From NCBI RefSeq assembly GCF_000772535.1, contig NZ_JSUM01000013.1:121496-185495 (forward strand): a DNA stretch of 64,000 nucleotides, given 5' to 3'. The notes under the pieces are model-generated. The model did not search any database and was not told where the DNA came from. It was given only the letters and a program-made list of their open reading frames with translations. Positions 20,335 through 29,361 of this stretch are shown here, in pieces. Position 1 is the first letter of the stretch, and every line of letters begins with the position of its first letter. The position numbers were made by a program, and so were the translations under genes. Source of the DNA: Chelonobacter oris. GTDB taxonomy: Bacteria > Pseudomonadota > Gammaproteobacteria > Enterobacterales > Pasteurellaceae.

Positions 20335-21378
20335 ATGAAAATTTTGGTGATTGGGCCGTCATGGGTCGGCGATATGATGATGTCTCACAGCCTGTATCAG
20401 GTGCTGAAACAGCGCTGCCCCGATTGTGTCATTGATGTGATGGCGCCCGATTGGTGTCGGACGCTGCTTTGTCGTATGCCGGAAGTCAATCAAGCGATTG
20501 CAATGCCGATTGGCCACGGCAGCTTTGCTTTAGGCGAACGTTATCGCTTGGGGAAAGCGTTGCGTGATCACTATGATCAGGCGATTATTTTGCCCAATTC
20601 GCTGAAATCCGCCTTGATACCGCTCTTTGCCAAGATTGCACAGCGGCGCGGCTGGAAAGGGGAAAGCCGCTATTTTCTGCTTAATGATCTGCGCAGCAAC
20701 AAACGGGACTACCCGTTAATGGTGCAGCGTTATAACGCACTTGCCTTTGAGAAAAGTGCGGTTCCGTCGGCCGATAAGCTGCCGATACCCTATCCGTATT
20801 TAAGCGTAAATGCCGAACAAGTTGCCGCCAGCTGCAAAAAATTTGAAAAGCAGACCGCACTTGCCGAAAACCGCCCGATTATCGGCTTTTGTCCCGGTGC
20901 AGAATTCGGTCCGGCAAAACGCTGGCCGCATTACCATTATGCCAAGCTGGCGGAACGGTTAATTGAACAGGGCTACCAAATCCATATTTTCGGATCCGCT
21001 AAAGATGATGACACAGCAGAGCAGATCCGCAGCAGCTTAGTAACCGCACTTCAAGGTTACTGTATCAACCTTGCCGGGCAGACTCGCTTGGAAGAGGCGA
21101 TAGATCTGATTTCATGCTGCCAAGCGGTGGTCAGTAATGATTCCGGGCTGATGCATATCGCTGCCGCCCTACAACGCCCGCTGGTGGCGTTATACGGCCC
21201 GACCAGTCCGCAATACACCCCACCGTTAAGCGATAAGGTGGAAATTATCCGCTTAATCGACGGGGGATTAATCAAAGTGCGCAAAGGCAGCGACAGCGCA
21301 GAAGGCTATCATCAAAGTCTGATTGATATTCAGCCGGAATTGGTACAGGAAAGACTAATGCGAGTATTGAAAAATTAG
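20335..21378 (+). CDS. waaF: ADP-heptose:LPS heptosyltransferase II
   Basis: Glycosyltransferase family 9 enzyme adding the second heptose to the inner core at the cytoplasmic membrane face. The 347-residue protein has MKILVIGPSWVGDMMMSHSLY at the N-terminus (the GPSWVGDMVM-type signature of WaaF rather than WaaC), CPGAEFGPAKRWP for ADP-heptose binding near residue 185, and SNDSGLMHIAAALQRP near 265. It forms an operon with hldD. The matching heptosyltransferase I gene is in this window at 34243. Confidence 0.95.
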   Translation: MKILVIGPSWVGDMMMSHSLYQVLKQRCPDCVIDVMAPDWCRTLLCRMPEVNQAIAMPIGHGSFALGERYRLGKALRDHYDQAIILPNSLKSALIPLFAKIAQRRGWKGESRYFLLNDLRSNKRDYPLMVQRYNALAFEKSAVPSADKLPIPYPYLSVNAEQVAASCKKFEKQTALAENRPIIGFCPGAEFGPAKRWPHYHYAKLAERLIEQGYQIHIFGSAKDDDTAEQIRSSLVTALQGYCINLAGQTRLEEAIDLISCCQAVVSNDSGLMHIAAALQRPLVALYGPTSPQYTPPLSDKVEIIRLIDGGLIKVRKGSDSAEGYHQSLIDIQPELVQERLMRVLKN

Positions 21379-21391
21379 CCATATTTATTTC

Positions 21392-21419
21392 GGCACTATA
21401 TTTATCCATGTATAGTGCC
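21392..21419. terminator. Convergent terminator-like hairpin
   Basis: GGCACTATA and TATAGTGCC form a nine-base perfect stem with a ten-base loop, between the convergent ends of waaF and the SorC-type regulator gene. T-rich DNA flanks it only loosely, so strength is uncertain. Confidence 0.55.
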
Positions 21420-21432
21420 TAGCATTTTCATA

Positions 21433-22407
21433 TTATTGTTTGGGCGTATAGTTGAGCAAAAATTTTGCCGTATCTTCATCAATAATCAGATCGGTAATGA
21501 AATTTCCGTGTAATGCACCGATTAATGCATCAAAATTGTGTTCGCCCGCACTTAAAAATATTTTGGTTTTTATCTCTCGTAATTGGTCAAGAGTAATACC
21601 AAGTAAGCGATTATCAACGTCTTTATATGGAACGGCTTGTCCGTCAATATCATAGAAACGCCCACACAATACGCCGACAGCCCCCAGATCTCTGACTATT
21701 TTCATTTCTTGGGTAGACAAGACACCGCTACTAATTAACGGATTGGTATTTTGCGTATTACCAACGACGGTCAGTGCTTTGTTACATTGTTGCAGTAATG
21801 AAAAATTGTGTTGAATAATCGGTTCGTTCATTAATTCTTGAGCAAGTCGGGAAGTTGATACGATAGCCGGTACGTGCAGTGAAACACACTCGGCGGAAAG
21901 TTTTTGCGCAATTTTTGTTGATGATTCTATTGTTGTAAAATCGGGTTGGGGCAGGATAGAACCTAACATTTGGATGACATTGACATTATGTAAGCGTTTT
22001 GGCGTAATATAATTTCCTAACATGTGGATCGTTCTTCCCCAAGCAACCCCCAAAAAATCATTATCTTCTATCATTTCAGCCAGATAGGCAGCGCCGGCGT
22101 TTGCCATATATTTACGAAATTCTGTAGACGGCATGATAGCGGAATGAATGCCCGGTACGATAAAGACATTGCTAAGATTAAATTTAGTTTTAATGGTGAT
22201 TGCGGAATAATCGTTCATATATTCGTCTAAGTTTAGTTCTATTTTGATGACGCCCCTTTCTCTTGCCTGCAATAAATATTTATTTATCGTTAACCTGGAT
22301 ACATTCATTTTTTCAGCAACGTCCGCCTGATTTAATCCCTCTTGATAGTATAGCCATGAGGCATGCAGTATCGGATCGATCTTAAAAAATTTCTTGTTAT
22401 TGTTCAT
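21433..22407 (-). CDS. SorC/DeoR-type sugar-binding transcriptional regulator
   Basis: A 324-residue regulator with an N-terminal HTH (about residues 22-58: YYQEGLNQADVAEKMNVSRL) and a C-terminal SorC-like effector domain (residues 60-320) bearing ATTIESST-type phosphosugar-loop features and CGRFYDIDG near residue 235. SorC proteins respond to phosphorylated sugars or sugar-like signals. It is divergent from the ABC/MtnK/MtnA/aldolase operon at 22665, with 257 bases between, so it most likely controls that operon through the palindrome at 22592-22610. The ATG follows AAGGAAAATA. Confidence 0.88.
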   Translation of the reverse strand: MNNNKKFFKIDPILHASWLYYQEGLNQADVAEKMNVSRLTINKYLLQARERGVIKIELNLDEYMNDYSAITIKTKFNLSNVFIVPGIHSAIMPSTEFRKYMANAGAAYLAEMIEDNDFLGVAWGRTIHMLGNYITPKRLHNVNVIQMLGSILPQPDFTTIESSTKIAQKLSAECVSLHVPAIVSTSRLAQELMNEPIIQHNFSLLQQCNKALTVVGNTQNTNPLISSGVLSTQEMKIVRDLGAVGVLCGRFYDIDGQAVPYKDVDNRLLGITLDQLREIKTKIFLSAGEHNFDALIGALHGNFITDLIIDEDTAKFLLNYTPKQ

Positions 22408-22591
22408 TTATTTTCCTTTGGCTTAAATGATAACTGATTATACCGCACTTTAAATGTCAGTCTGTCAATTGGACAGTGTGGTAATTTCATTTTCAATCTC
22501 TGGTTAGTGGATACTCTTCAAAATAACAGAAAAGTTCAAAACTGTTAACCATATCACTAATTATACAAAAGTATGCATTGCATTATCAATA

Positions 22592-22610
22592 GATAAGATT
22601 TAATCTTATC
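22592..22610. promoter_or_regulatory. Palindrome, likely SorC-type operator
   Basis: GATAAGATT-T-AATCTTATC is a perfect nine-base inverted repeat around one base, and CTTATC recurs at 22615-22620. It is flanked by two similar segments, TGCATTGCATTATCAA (near 22574-22589) and TGCTTTGTGTTATCAA (near 22628-22643), about 54 bases apart, i.e. near five helical turns. The layout suits cooperative binding of the tetrameric regulator encoded next door. This assignment is inferred from position and symmetry. Confidence 0.55.
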
Positions 22611-22664
22611 CTATCTTATCAAAAGAATGCTTTGTGTTATCAAATGTAATGTTTTGGGTGTGAT

Positions 22665-24155
22665 ATGAATAAAAATAAGATTGAAATTCAGGGTATTAAG
22701 AAAAAATTTGGTGAAAACATCGTATTACAAAATGTCTCTTTAACGATTGAAGGCGGAGAAGTCTTGGTTTTGATGGGAGCCAATGGTGCGGGTAAATCAA
22801 CCTTGGTTAAAATCTTAAGCGGTGTTTATCTTCCTGATGCCGGCTCTGTCGTTATAAATGGTAAAAAATGTAGGATGAGCTCACCAGATGAAGCAATTAA
22901 AGTCGGCGTAGTCACGGTTCATCAAACTATCAATGATGGTGTCGTACAAGATTTGACCGTGGCTGAAAACCTGCTATTAGATAAACTATGTGAAAATAAT
23001 AAGAATATTTTTATCCGTAAAAAAGCACTTTATGCAGAGGCTGAAAAAATAGCATCTTTAGTGGGGCTTGATTTACCTCTTAATTTACCTGTTTCAGAAT
23101 TATCACAAGCAGATAAACAGCTTGTATCTATTGCCAGGGCACTGACTAAAAAACCTCACCTTTTAATACTGGACGAACCAACTTCAAGTTTATCTGATTC
23201 GGAAACAAAAAAATTATTTAAAGCGATAAATAAAATGAAACAAGACGGCGTCGCTATTATCTATATTTCTCACAGAATGTCTGACATTAGAGCATTGGCA
23301 GATAGGATATCAACGTTAAGAGAAGGGTGTATTGTCGGCAATTTTGAAAAACCGCTGAATTATTCCGGTGCGGTAGACTCGATGTTAGGACATAAGGTTG
23401 CAGATATAAAATATACGTATAACCCAGGAGGTGAAACAATTTTAGCGCTTAAAAACTATCAATTAAAGGAAAACTCCATTCCTTTTGATCTTGAGTTAAA
23501 AAAAGGAGAGATTGTTGTTTTGACAGGATTATTATCCTCCGGTTGTAATGCTCTGATTGAGTCGTTATTCGGTCTGTATACCCCTTATTCAGGAGAAGTA
23601 TTTTTAGAGGAGAAAAGGTGGCTGCCTGATAATCCTAAAGAATCTATTGAAAAGGGTATCTTTATGTTACAGGAAGATAGAGGGAATAATGCCGTTATTC
23701 CAGATTTTTCCATTGAATATAATGTGACGCTTCCATTTTTAAAATCCTTATCTAATAAATTTGGTTTTATAAATACATCTAAAGAACATTTGGAGGTAGG
23801 AAATATCTTGAGAAAGACCAAGGTAAAATATACAGATGCTCAAGATTTATTATCTGCCTTATCAGGTGGAAATCAGCAAAAGGTGATGATGTCACGATGG
23901 ATGTTAAATGAGAGTAAAGTCTTTTTATTAAACGAGCCGTTTCAGGGAGTGGATATCGGTTCGAGGAGAGAGATAGGGAAATTATTAAGAAATACGGCTG
24001 ATTCAAGAGCGACTATTGCGGTGTGTACGGATATTGAAGAGGCATTAGAGATAGCCGATAGAATTATTGTTTTTAATAGTAATAATTTAATTGGAGTTCA
24101 TTATATCAACAATATTGATATGCCTTTAATTATAAGGCAAATAGCATCGGGATGA
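22665..24155 (+). CDS. Sugar ABC importer ATPase of the methylthio/deoxy-pentose operon
   Basis: A 496-residue RbsA-like protein with two ATPase domains. The first is intact: Walker A GANGAGKST (about residues 38-46), signature SELSQADKQ, Walker [12 protein letters not shown]. The second is more decayed than usual: its Walker A position reads GLLSSGCNA and its Walker B reads FLLNEPFQGVD, with Asn where Asp is normal, although the signature SGGNQQKV is kept. One composite site probably does the catalysis. The gene opens a six-gene operon with permease, binding protein and three enzymes. The DNA is visibly more A+T-rich than the flanking lipopolysaccharide genes. Confidence 0.9.
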   Translation: MNKNKIEIQGIKKKFGENIVLQNVSLTIEGGEVLVLMGANGAGKSTLVKILSGVYLPDAGSVVINGKKCRMSSPDEAIKVGVVTVHQTINDGVVQDLTVAENLLLDKLCENNKNIFIRKKALYAEAEKIASLVGLDLPLNLPVSELSQADKQLVSIARALTKKPHLLILDEPTSSLSDSETKKLFKAINKMKQDGVAIIYISHRMSDIRALADRISTLREGCIVGNFEKPLNYSGAVDSMLGHKVADIKYTYNPGGETILALKNYQLKENSIPFDLELKKGEIVVLTGLLSSGCNALIESLFGLYTPYSGEVFLEEKRWLPDNPKESIEKGIFMLQEDRGNNAVIPDFSIEYNVTLPFLKSLSNKFGFINTSKEHLEVGNILRKTKVKYTDAQDLLSALSGGNQQKVMMSRWMLNESKVFLLNEPFQGVDIGSRREIGKLLRNTADSRATIAVCTDIEEALEIADRIIVFNSNNLIGVHYINNIDMPLIIRQIASG

Positions 24156-24207
24156 GTGTGATATATCAGCAATAAATTATTTTTTATTATCACTATAAGG
24201 GAATGTT

Positions 24208-25191
24208 ATGGAAGAACTTAGAAAGTTTAGCATTAAATATGGTCTTTTAATTTTATTATGCATGATGCTACTGATATTTTCAATCATAGAGCCTATGTTT
24301 ATGAGCACATTAAATATGATGATTATTCTTCAATCGGTTTCTATTGTGGCGATCTTGGCTTTAGGGATAACGGCAACACTTGCGATAAATGGTTTTGATC
24401 TTTCAGTAGGTTCGACTGCGGCTTTTTCTATGATGGCTTCCAGTTATGTAATGGTTGTACTGGATTTTGGTGCAGGAATTGCAATTCTCGTTGCTATTTC
24501 GATTGGAATTATTGTTGGTTTTATAAATGCATTTTTAATTATAAAAATGAAAATTCCTGATTTGTTAACAACACTGGGAATGATGTTTTTATTATTAGGA
24601 TTGCAACTTATACCGACTCAAGGACGTTCTATTTCTACCGGAATGAGTTTAAGTGACGGAAGTAATGCGACAGGCGTATTCTCTGAGGTGTTTCTATTTC
24701 TGGGTAGAGCAAGAATATTTAATATTATACCAATTCCGGTCATTATAATGTTATTCCTTGCTGTTATTACTTATCTTTTTTTAGAGCGTACTCGGTATGG
24801 ACGTGTAATGTATGCGATAGGATCAAATGAAAAAGCCGCCAGATTGGCGGGAGCAAAAGTCGAATATTATAAATACTCAGCTTATATTTTATCAGGAATA
24901 TTCGCCTCAATCAGTGGAATATTACTGGCGGCAAGAATTGGTCGGGGAGATGTCAGTTCCGGAAGCTCATTGTTGATGGATGGTGTTGCCGGCGCATTAA
25001 TCGGATATGCGGTATTGGGGGCAGCCAGACCTAATGCACAAGGAGCGGCAATAGGCGCGTTATTTGTCGGAGTACTCTTAAATGGATTGACTATGATAAA
25101 TACGCCGTATTATACACAGGATTTTATCAAGGGATTAGTGTTGGTTGTCGCATTAATGTTTACATTTGGATTATCAAGAAAACATAAATAG
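24208..25191 (+). CDS. Sugar ABC importer permease of the methylthio/deoxy-pentose operon
   Basis: A 327-residue RbsC-type inner-membrane protein with around nine hydrophobic helices. Family motifs are GFDLSVGSTAA near residue 65 (GIDLSVG in the others of this window), AIGSNEKAARLAGAK near 210, and GYAVLGAARPNAQG near 272. It works with the preceding ATPase and the following binding protein. The ATG at 24208 is preceded by AAGGGAATG. Spacing to both neighbours is short (52 and 34 bases), so the three are co-transcribed. Confidence 0.92.
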   Translation: MEELRKFSIKYGLLILLCMMLLIFSIIEPMFMSTLNMMIILQSVSIVAILALGITATLAINGFDLSVGSTAAFSMMASSYVMVVLDFGAGIAILVAISIGIIVGFINAFLIIKMKIPDLLTTLGMMFLLLGLQLIPTQGRSISTGMSLSDGSNATGVFSEVFLFLGRARIFNIIPIPVIIMLFLAVITYLFLERTRYGRVMYAIGSNEKAARLAGAKVEYYKYSAYILSGIFASISGILLAARIGRGDVSSGSSLLMDGVAGALIGYAVLGAARPNAQGAAIGALFVGVLLNGLTMINTPYYTQDFIKGLVLVVALMFTFGLSRKHK

Positions 25192-25225
25192 TATTTCTAT
25201 TCAACTATGAATAATGGAGCTTAAT

Positions 25226-26254
25226 ATGAAAAATTTATTTTCAAGAGTGATTGTATCTGCTTTTTTATTGGGCGCTATGAACATGACGGTAGCGAATGAC
25301 TTGGCTGATTTTCAAAGTAAGAAGTTTAAGATTGCTCATGTGCGGTATTTATCACAAGGTGATTTTCCTGAGCAATATTTAAATGGAGTAAAGAAACAAA
25401 GTAAATTATTGGGTTTGAAATTAGACGTTTATGATGCAAGACAAGATGCCGCACTGCAACGAAATCAATTAGAACAAGTTATTATGAAAGGGTATGACGG
25501 TATTATTTTACAGCATGGATTTACTGATTCTTTAAAAGATTTGGCAGAGGTTGCTGTAGAAAACGGTATTAAAGTCGTTGCATTTGATGTTAATGCAGAG
25601 CATCCGAGTATTCCTCAGATTAATCAGGATGATCATGAAATAGCAAGGTTATCTTTATTGCAAGCAATTAAAGATAACGGAGAGTCTTGGAAAGCAGCTT
25701 ATGTATATGTGCCGGGTATTCCGCCGTTGGATCGTAGAGATGAAGTATTTACAGAATTTAAAAAGACCTATCCGAATATTCAGGAAATTGCCAGATTCGG
25801 CACAATGAATAACCCCATTCCCAATCAAGTAGCAGATCAAGCAGCTGCCGTGTTTCGGGCTAATCCGGATATTACAGTCGCATTTTCTCCTTATGATGAA
25901 TTTGCAAAGGGGATAAAAATTGCTGTTGAAGAGGCTGGACTTAGTCGGAAAATTAAAATATATAGTGCTGATATTTCTAATTCTGATATTCAAACAATGC
26001 GGGAACCGAATAGTGCTTGGGTGGCTACGGTTGCAACAAATCCCTCTATTATGGGTGAAGTAAGCGTCCGTGCTTTGGCTAAATTATTAAAAGGTGATAA
26101 TGTTGATAATCAAATTACCATTCCTCCGGTCTTAATTACACAAGATATGTTAAATAAAAATAACATTAAAAATATAGATGAATTAATTGAAAATGTTACG
26201 GAGTTCAGATCTTCAAATGTATTATTGGAAGATTGGATGAAATCTAATAATTAA
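25226..26254 (+). CDS. Periplasmic binding protein of the methylthio/deoxy-pentose operon
   Basis: A 342-residue periplasmic sugar-binding protein (ribose-type fold) with a signal peptide at residues 1-23 (MKNLFSRVIV, hydrophobic core, cut after TVA). Landmarks are HVRYLSQGDFPEQYLNGV at the first strand, IILQHGFTD in the ligand pocket region and VAFSPYDEFAKG. I start at the ATG at 25226 because GGAG sits at the right distance before it; an in-frame ATG 12 bases earlier overlaps that ribosome-binding site. The operon's enzymes suggest a 5-methylthio- or 5-deoxy-pentose ligand, but the binding site cannot be read to prove it. Confidence 0.88.
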   Translation: MKNLFSRVIVSAFLLGAMNMTVANDLADFQSKKFKIAHVRYLSQGDFPEQYLNGVKKQSKLLGLKLDVYDARQDAALQRNQLEQVIMKGYDGIILQHGFTDSLKDLAEVAVENGIKVVAFDVNAEHPSIPQINQDDHEIARLSLLQAIKDNGESWKAAYVYVPGIPPLDRRDEVFTEFKKTYPNIQEIARFGTMNNPIPNQVADQAAAVFRANPDITVAFSPYDEFAKGIKIAVEEAGLSRKIKIYSADISNSDIQTMREPNSAWVATVATNPSIMGEVSVRALAKLLKGDNVDNQITIPPVLITQDMLNKNNIKNIDELIENVTEFRSSNVLLEDWMKSNN

Positions 26255-26277
26255 CTTGTCGACAAAGGAGATATGTT

Positions 26278-27546
26278 ATGAGTGAAGTGTATTCTTCCTA
26301 TTTTATTTTGAATTGTGATGATATAACCGGTTACCTATCTACAAAACTACCAAAGGAGATTGATCTAGGCGGAGATTATACTCTTTGGAAAGTTAAAGAG
26401 ATTGGTGATGGGAATATTAATCTTGTTTTTATCGTATCCGGAACTAAAAAAAGTATTATTGTAAAACAGGCAATACCTTATGTCAGAGCCGCAGGGGAAG
26501 GCTGGAAATTATCATTGAGGAGAGCTTTTTTTGAATATAGTACATTGAAACTGGAATATAGTAATGTGGGTAATAACTTGGTTCCGGAAGTTTATTTCTA
26601 TGATGATATGATGGCAACCTTTGCGATGGAATATATTTCACCGCATGTTGTTCTAAGGAAAGAAATGATAGCAGGAAGAAAATTTGAAAAATTATCCTAT
26701 GATATTGGCATTTTCTTGGCTAGAAATCTATTTTTTACATCTGATATAGGTCTTAATCCGGAAGATAAGAAAAAATTAGTATCCAAATTTTCGTTAAATT
26801 ATGAATTATGCAAGATAACGGAAGACTTAATTTTTACGGAACCCTATTTTAATGCGGAACGAAATAACTGGTTAACACCGTTATTAGAGAAGCATATATG
26901 GGATATTTGGGCTAATCAAGAATTGATAAAAATTGCAATGAAGTACAAGTATAAGTTTATGACGGAATCTCAAGCATTATTACATGGGGATTTACATACC
27001 GGATCTATTATGGTGACTTCAAATTCAACTGTCATTATTGATCCTGAATTTGGTTTTATGGGGCCTATGGCATTTGATATAGGCAATTATATTGGTAATT
27101 TGATTATGTCATATACGTCACAGCGATGGCATATCAAAGAGCAACATCATCGTAAAGATTATCAAGAATGGATTTTGAGACAACTAATTGATACTTGGGG
27201 TATTTTTGTTGATGAATTTATATGCTTATGGAACCAAAAGACTCAGGGGGATGCTTATCCGGTTAATGTTTACGATGAGCATTTAGCATTGGATTTTCAA
27301 AAAGATTTTTTTAGAAATCTCTTCATTGACTCTATCGTTAATGCAGGTATGGAAATTAACAGAAGAATTATTGGATTTGCAGGTGTTGCTGACTTGAAGA
27401 GTATTTCTGATGAAAAAGAAAGAGCATATTGCGGTCATCATGCATTAAATATCGCTTGTTATTTTATGCTTTATGCAGATCGATTTTCCTCGATGGATTC
27501 TGTTGTTGATTATATTAGAAAATCTAATGGAGATAATTATTTATGA
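26278..27546 (+). CDS. mtnK: MtnK-like 5-methylthioribose/5-deoxyribose kinase
   Basis: A 422-residue kinase of the aminoglycoside-phosphotransferase fold resembling 5-methylthioribose kinase, which phosphorylates the sugar at carbon 1. Support: the glycine-rich [13 protein letters not shown] at residues 41-53, the catalytic loop [13 protein letters not shown] (Asp238) at 235-246, and the metal-binding [20 protein letters not shown] from 255. Those follow the MtnK pattern closely. Its stop overlaps the start of the mtnA-like gene (ATGA), which implies coupled translation. Related 5-deoxyribose kinases exist, so the exact sugar is open; the C1 kinase assignment is firm because the next enzyme requires a sugar 1-phosphate. 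Confidence 0.85.
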   Translation: MSEVYSSYFILNCDDITGYLSTKLPKEIDLGGDYTLWKVKEIGDGNINLVFIVSGTKKSIIVKQAIPYVRAAGEGWKLSLRRAFFEYSTLKLEYSNVGNNLVPEVYFYDDMMATFAMEYISPHVVLRKEMIAGRKFEKLSYDIGIFLARNLFFTSDIGLNPEDKKKLVSKFSLNYELCKITEDLIFTEPYFNAERNNWLTPLLEKHIWDIWANQELIKIAMKYKYKFMTESQALLHGDLHTGSIMVTSNSTVIIDPEFGFMGPMAFDIGNYIGNLIMSYTSQRWHIKEQHHRKDYQEWILRQLIDTWGIFVDEFICLWNQKTQGDAYPVNVYDEHLALDFQKDFFRNLFIDSIVNAGMEINRRIIGFAGVADLKSISDEKERAYCGHHALNIACYFMLYADRFSSMDSVVDYIRKSNGDNYL

Positions 27547-28658
27547 AGATTAATGGAAAGTATTATAGAACAGTTTGGTTTTCTGATGATAAAAGAAGTA
27601 TCAGCATTATTGATCAAACAAAATTACCTTTTAAGTTTGAAATACTAAAGCTTACTACCGTTACTGATGTTGCTAACGCAATTCAAAATATGAATGTTCG
27701 AGGAGCCCCATTAATTGGTGCGGCTGCTGCATATGGCGTTGCAATCGCAATGAATGATGATCCTTCGGATGAAAATTTAGTGAATGCGTATAATTTATTG
27801 GTGAAGACGCGTCCGACAGCAATTAATTTAAAATGGGCGTTAGATCGCTGTATCACCGTATTAAAACAGATATCAATAGAACAGCGTACTATTCAGGCAG
27901 CTATTTTGGCTGAACAAATCAGTAATGAAGATATTGAAATTTGTAAATCTATTGGTATTCATGGATTAAATGAAATTAAAAAAATTCTAGAAAATAAAAA
28001 GGATAAATCAGTTGTTAATATTCTGACTCACTGTAATGCCGGTTGGCTGGCAACGGTTGATTGGGGAACCGCACTTGCGCCAATCTATATGGCTCATGAG
28101 TCGGGAATTAATGTCCATGTTTGGGTAGATGAAACCAGACCGCGTAATCAGGGAGGATTAACCGCTTTTGAACTGGGCTCGCATGATGTACCGCATACAT
28201 TTATTGCAGACAATATCGGGGGACACTTGATGCAACACGGATTAGTCGATCTCTGTATTGTTGGCACCGACCGAACAACGGCAAGGGGGGATGTATGTAA
28301 TAAAATCGGAACTTATTTAAAAGCGTTGGCGGCCAAAGTGAATAATGTCCCGTTTTATGTGGCACTGCCGTCCCCCTCAATTGATTTTACCGTTTATGAC
28401 GGTGTAAAAGAGATACCGATAGAAGAGCGGTCGGCGGAGGAACAGGCTTATGTTTATGGCTTAGATGAAAATGATAAGTTAAGTAAAGTAAATATTGTCC
28501 CTGTGGGGACACCGTGTGGAAACTTTGCATTTGATGTCACGCCGGCAGAATTTATTACGGGGGGACTGATTACTGAACGTGGTGTTTGTGAGGCTTCGGA
28601 AAGGGGATTGGCTCAACTATTTCCGGACTTGAAGATCAAAGGTGCTGCTCATGGATAG
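27543..28658 (+). CDS. mtnA: MtnA-like aldose 1-phosphate isomerase
   Basis: A 371-residue protein of the eIF2B-like methylthioribose-1-phosphate isomerase family, turning the aldose 1-phosphate into the ketose 1-phosphate. It carries the substrate loop [15 protein letters not shown] (51-65), the catalytic Cys164 in [12 protein letters not shown] and Asp243 in [11 protein letters not shown], corresponding to the Cys and Asp used by characterised MtnA enzymes. It overlaps the kinase gene by four bases and the aldolase gene by eight, forming a translationally coupled trio. A paralogue specialised for 5-deoxyribose 1-phosphate (DrdI) has been described in Bacillus; sequence alone does not separate the two. 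Confidence 0.9.
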   Translation: MKINGKYYRTVWFSDDKRSISIIDQTKLPFKFEILKLTTVTDVANAIQNMNVRGAPLIGAAAAYGVAIAMNDDPSDENLVNAYNLLVKTRPTAINLKWALDRCITVLKQISIEQRTIQAAILAEQISNEDIEICKSIGIHGLNEIKKILENKKDKSVVNILTHCNAGWLATVDWGTALAPIYMAHESGINVHVWVDETRPRNQGGLTAFELGSHDVPHTFIADNIGGHLMQHGLVDLCIVGTDRTTARGDVCNKIGTYLKALAAKVNNVPFYVALPSPSIDFTVYDGVKEIPIEERSAEEQAYVYGLDENDKLSKVNIVPVGTPCGNFAFDVTPAEFITGGLITERGVCEASERGLAQLFPDLKIKGAAHG

Positions 28659-29289
28659 ACAGGCATTATCTTGTAAAATTATCTCAATCTATCAAGAAAT
28701 GAATCGACTGAACCTTAATCAAGGAACATCGGGTAATATTAGCTGTCGTTTTGAAAATGGTCTATTAATTACACCCAGCGGCATCCCTTGTAATCAACTG
28801 ATACCGGAGCAGATTGTTTTTATTCGTTTTAATGGAGATATTGAGATAGGAAAAATACCTTCAAGCGAATGGCATTTCCATTTGGCTTGTTATCAAGCTC
28901 GACCTGAATTAAATGCGGTGATTCATAACCACGCCTTATATTCAACGACAGTTGCGATATTGAATAAAACTATTCCTGCGATACATTACATGATAGCAGT
29001 GAGTGGCGGAAACGCTATTCCCTGCTTACCTTATGCCACGTTTGGCAGCTTAGAGCTATCAAATATTGTGAGCAATGGGATACGGTTATCTAAAGCTGTC
29101 TTATTACAACATCATGGTGTTGTTTGTATGGAAAGTACGTTAGATAAAGCATTATGGCTGGCGAATGAGGTAGAAGTATTGGCAAAGCAATATATTAATT
29201 TGTTAGGTATAACAGATAATATTCCTGTTCTGTCTGATAAGGAAATGCAAATTATTCTGGATAAGTTTCAATCCTACGGCTTGAAATAA
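28651..29289 (+). CDS. Class II aldolase, L-fuculose-phosphate aldolase-like
   Basis: A 212-residue zinc aldolase (AraD/FucA family). With the ATG at 28651 the catalytic residues fall at the same numbers as in E. coli FucA: Glu73, and zinc ligands His92, His94 and His155. GNISCRF and ITPSGIP bind phosphate. This supports 28651 over the GTG nine bases earlier; AAAGGT provides the ribosome site. It should split the ketose 1-phosphate made by the MtnA-like enzyme into dihydroxyacetone phosphate plus an aldehyde (methylthioacetaldehyde from methylthioribose, acetaldehyde from 5-deoxyribose). This replaces the mtnBCDE methionine-salvage steps, none of which are present. Confidence 0.88.
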   Translation: MDRQALSCKIISIYQEMNRLNLNQGTSGNISCRFENGLLITPSGIPCNQLIPEQIVFIRFNGDIEIGKIPSSEWHFHLACYQARPELNAVIHNHALYSTTVAILNKTIPAIHYMIAVSGGNAIPCLPYATFGSLELSNIVSNGIRLSKAVLLQHHGVVCMESTLDKALWLANEVEVLAKQYINLLGITDNIPVLSDKEMQIILDKFQSYGLK

Positions 29290-29302
29290 TTATATAAGGA
29301 AT

Positions 29303-29336
29303 AAGAGCCAAATTGTATGGGTGTAATTTGGCTCTT
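29303..29336. terminator. Convergent terminator after aldolase gene
   Basis: AAGAGCCAAATT and AATTTGGCTCTT make a perfect 12-base stem with a ten-base loop between convergent genes. Only short A/T runs flank it, so it may act mostly as a stabilising 3' hairpin. Confidence 0.65.
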
Positions 29337-29361
29337 GGTATTAAAAAAAGTATCGGTTTAG

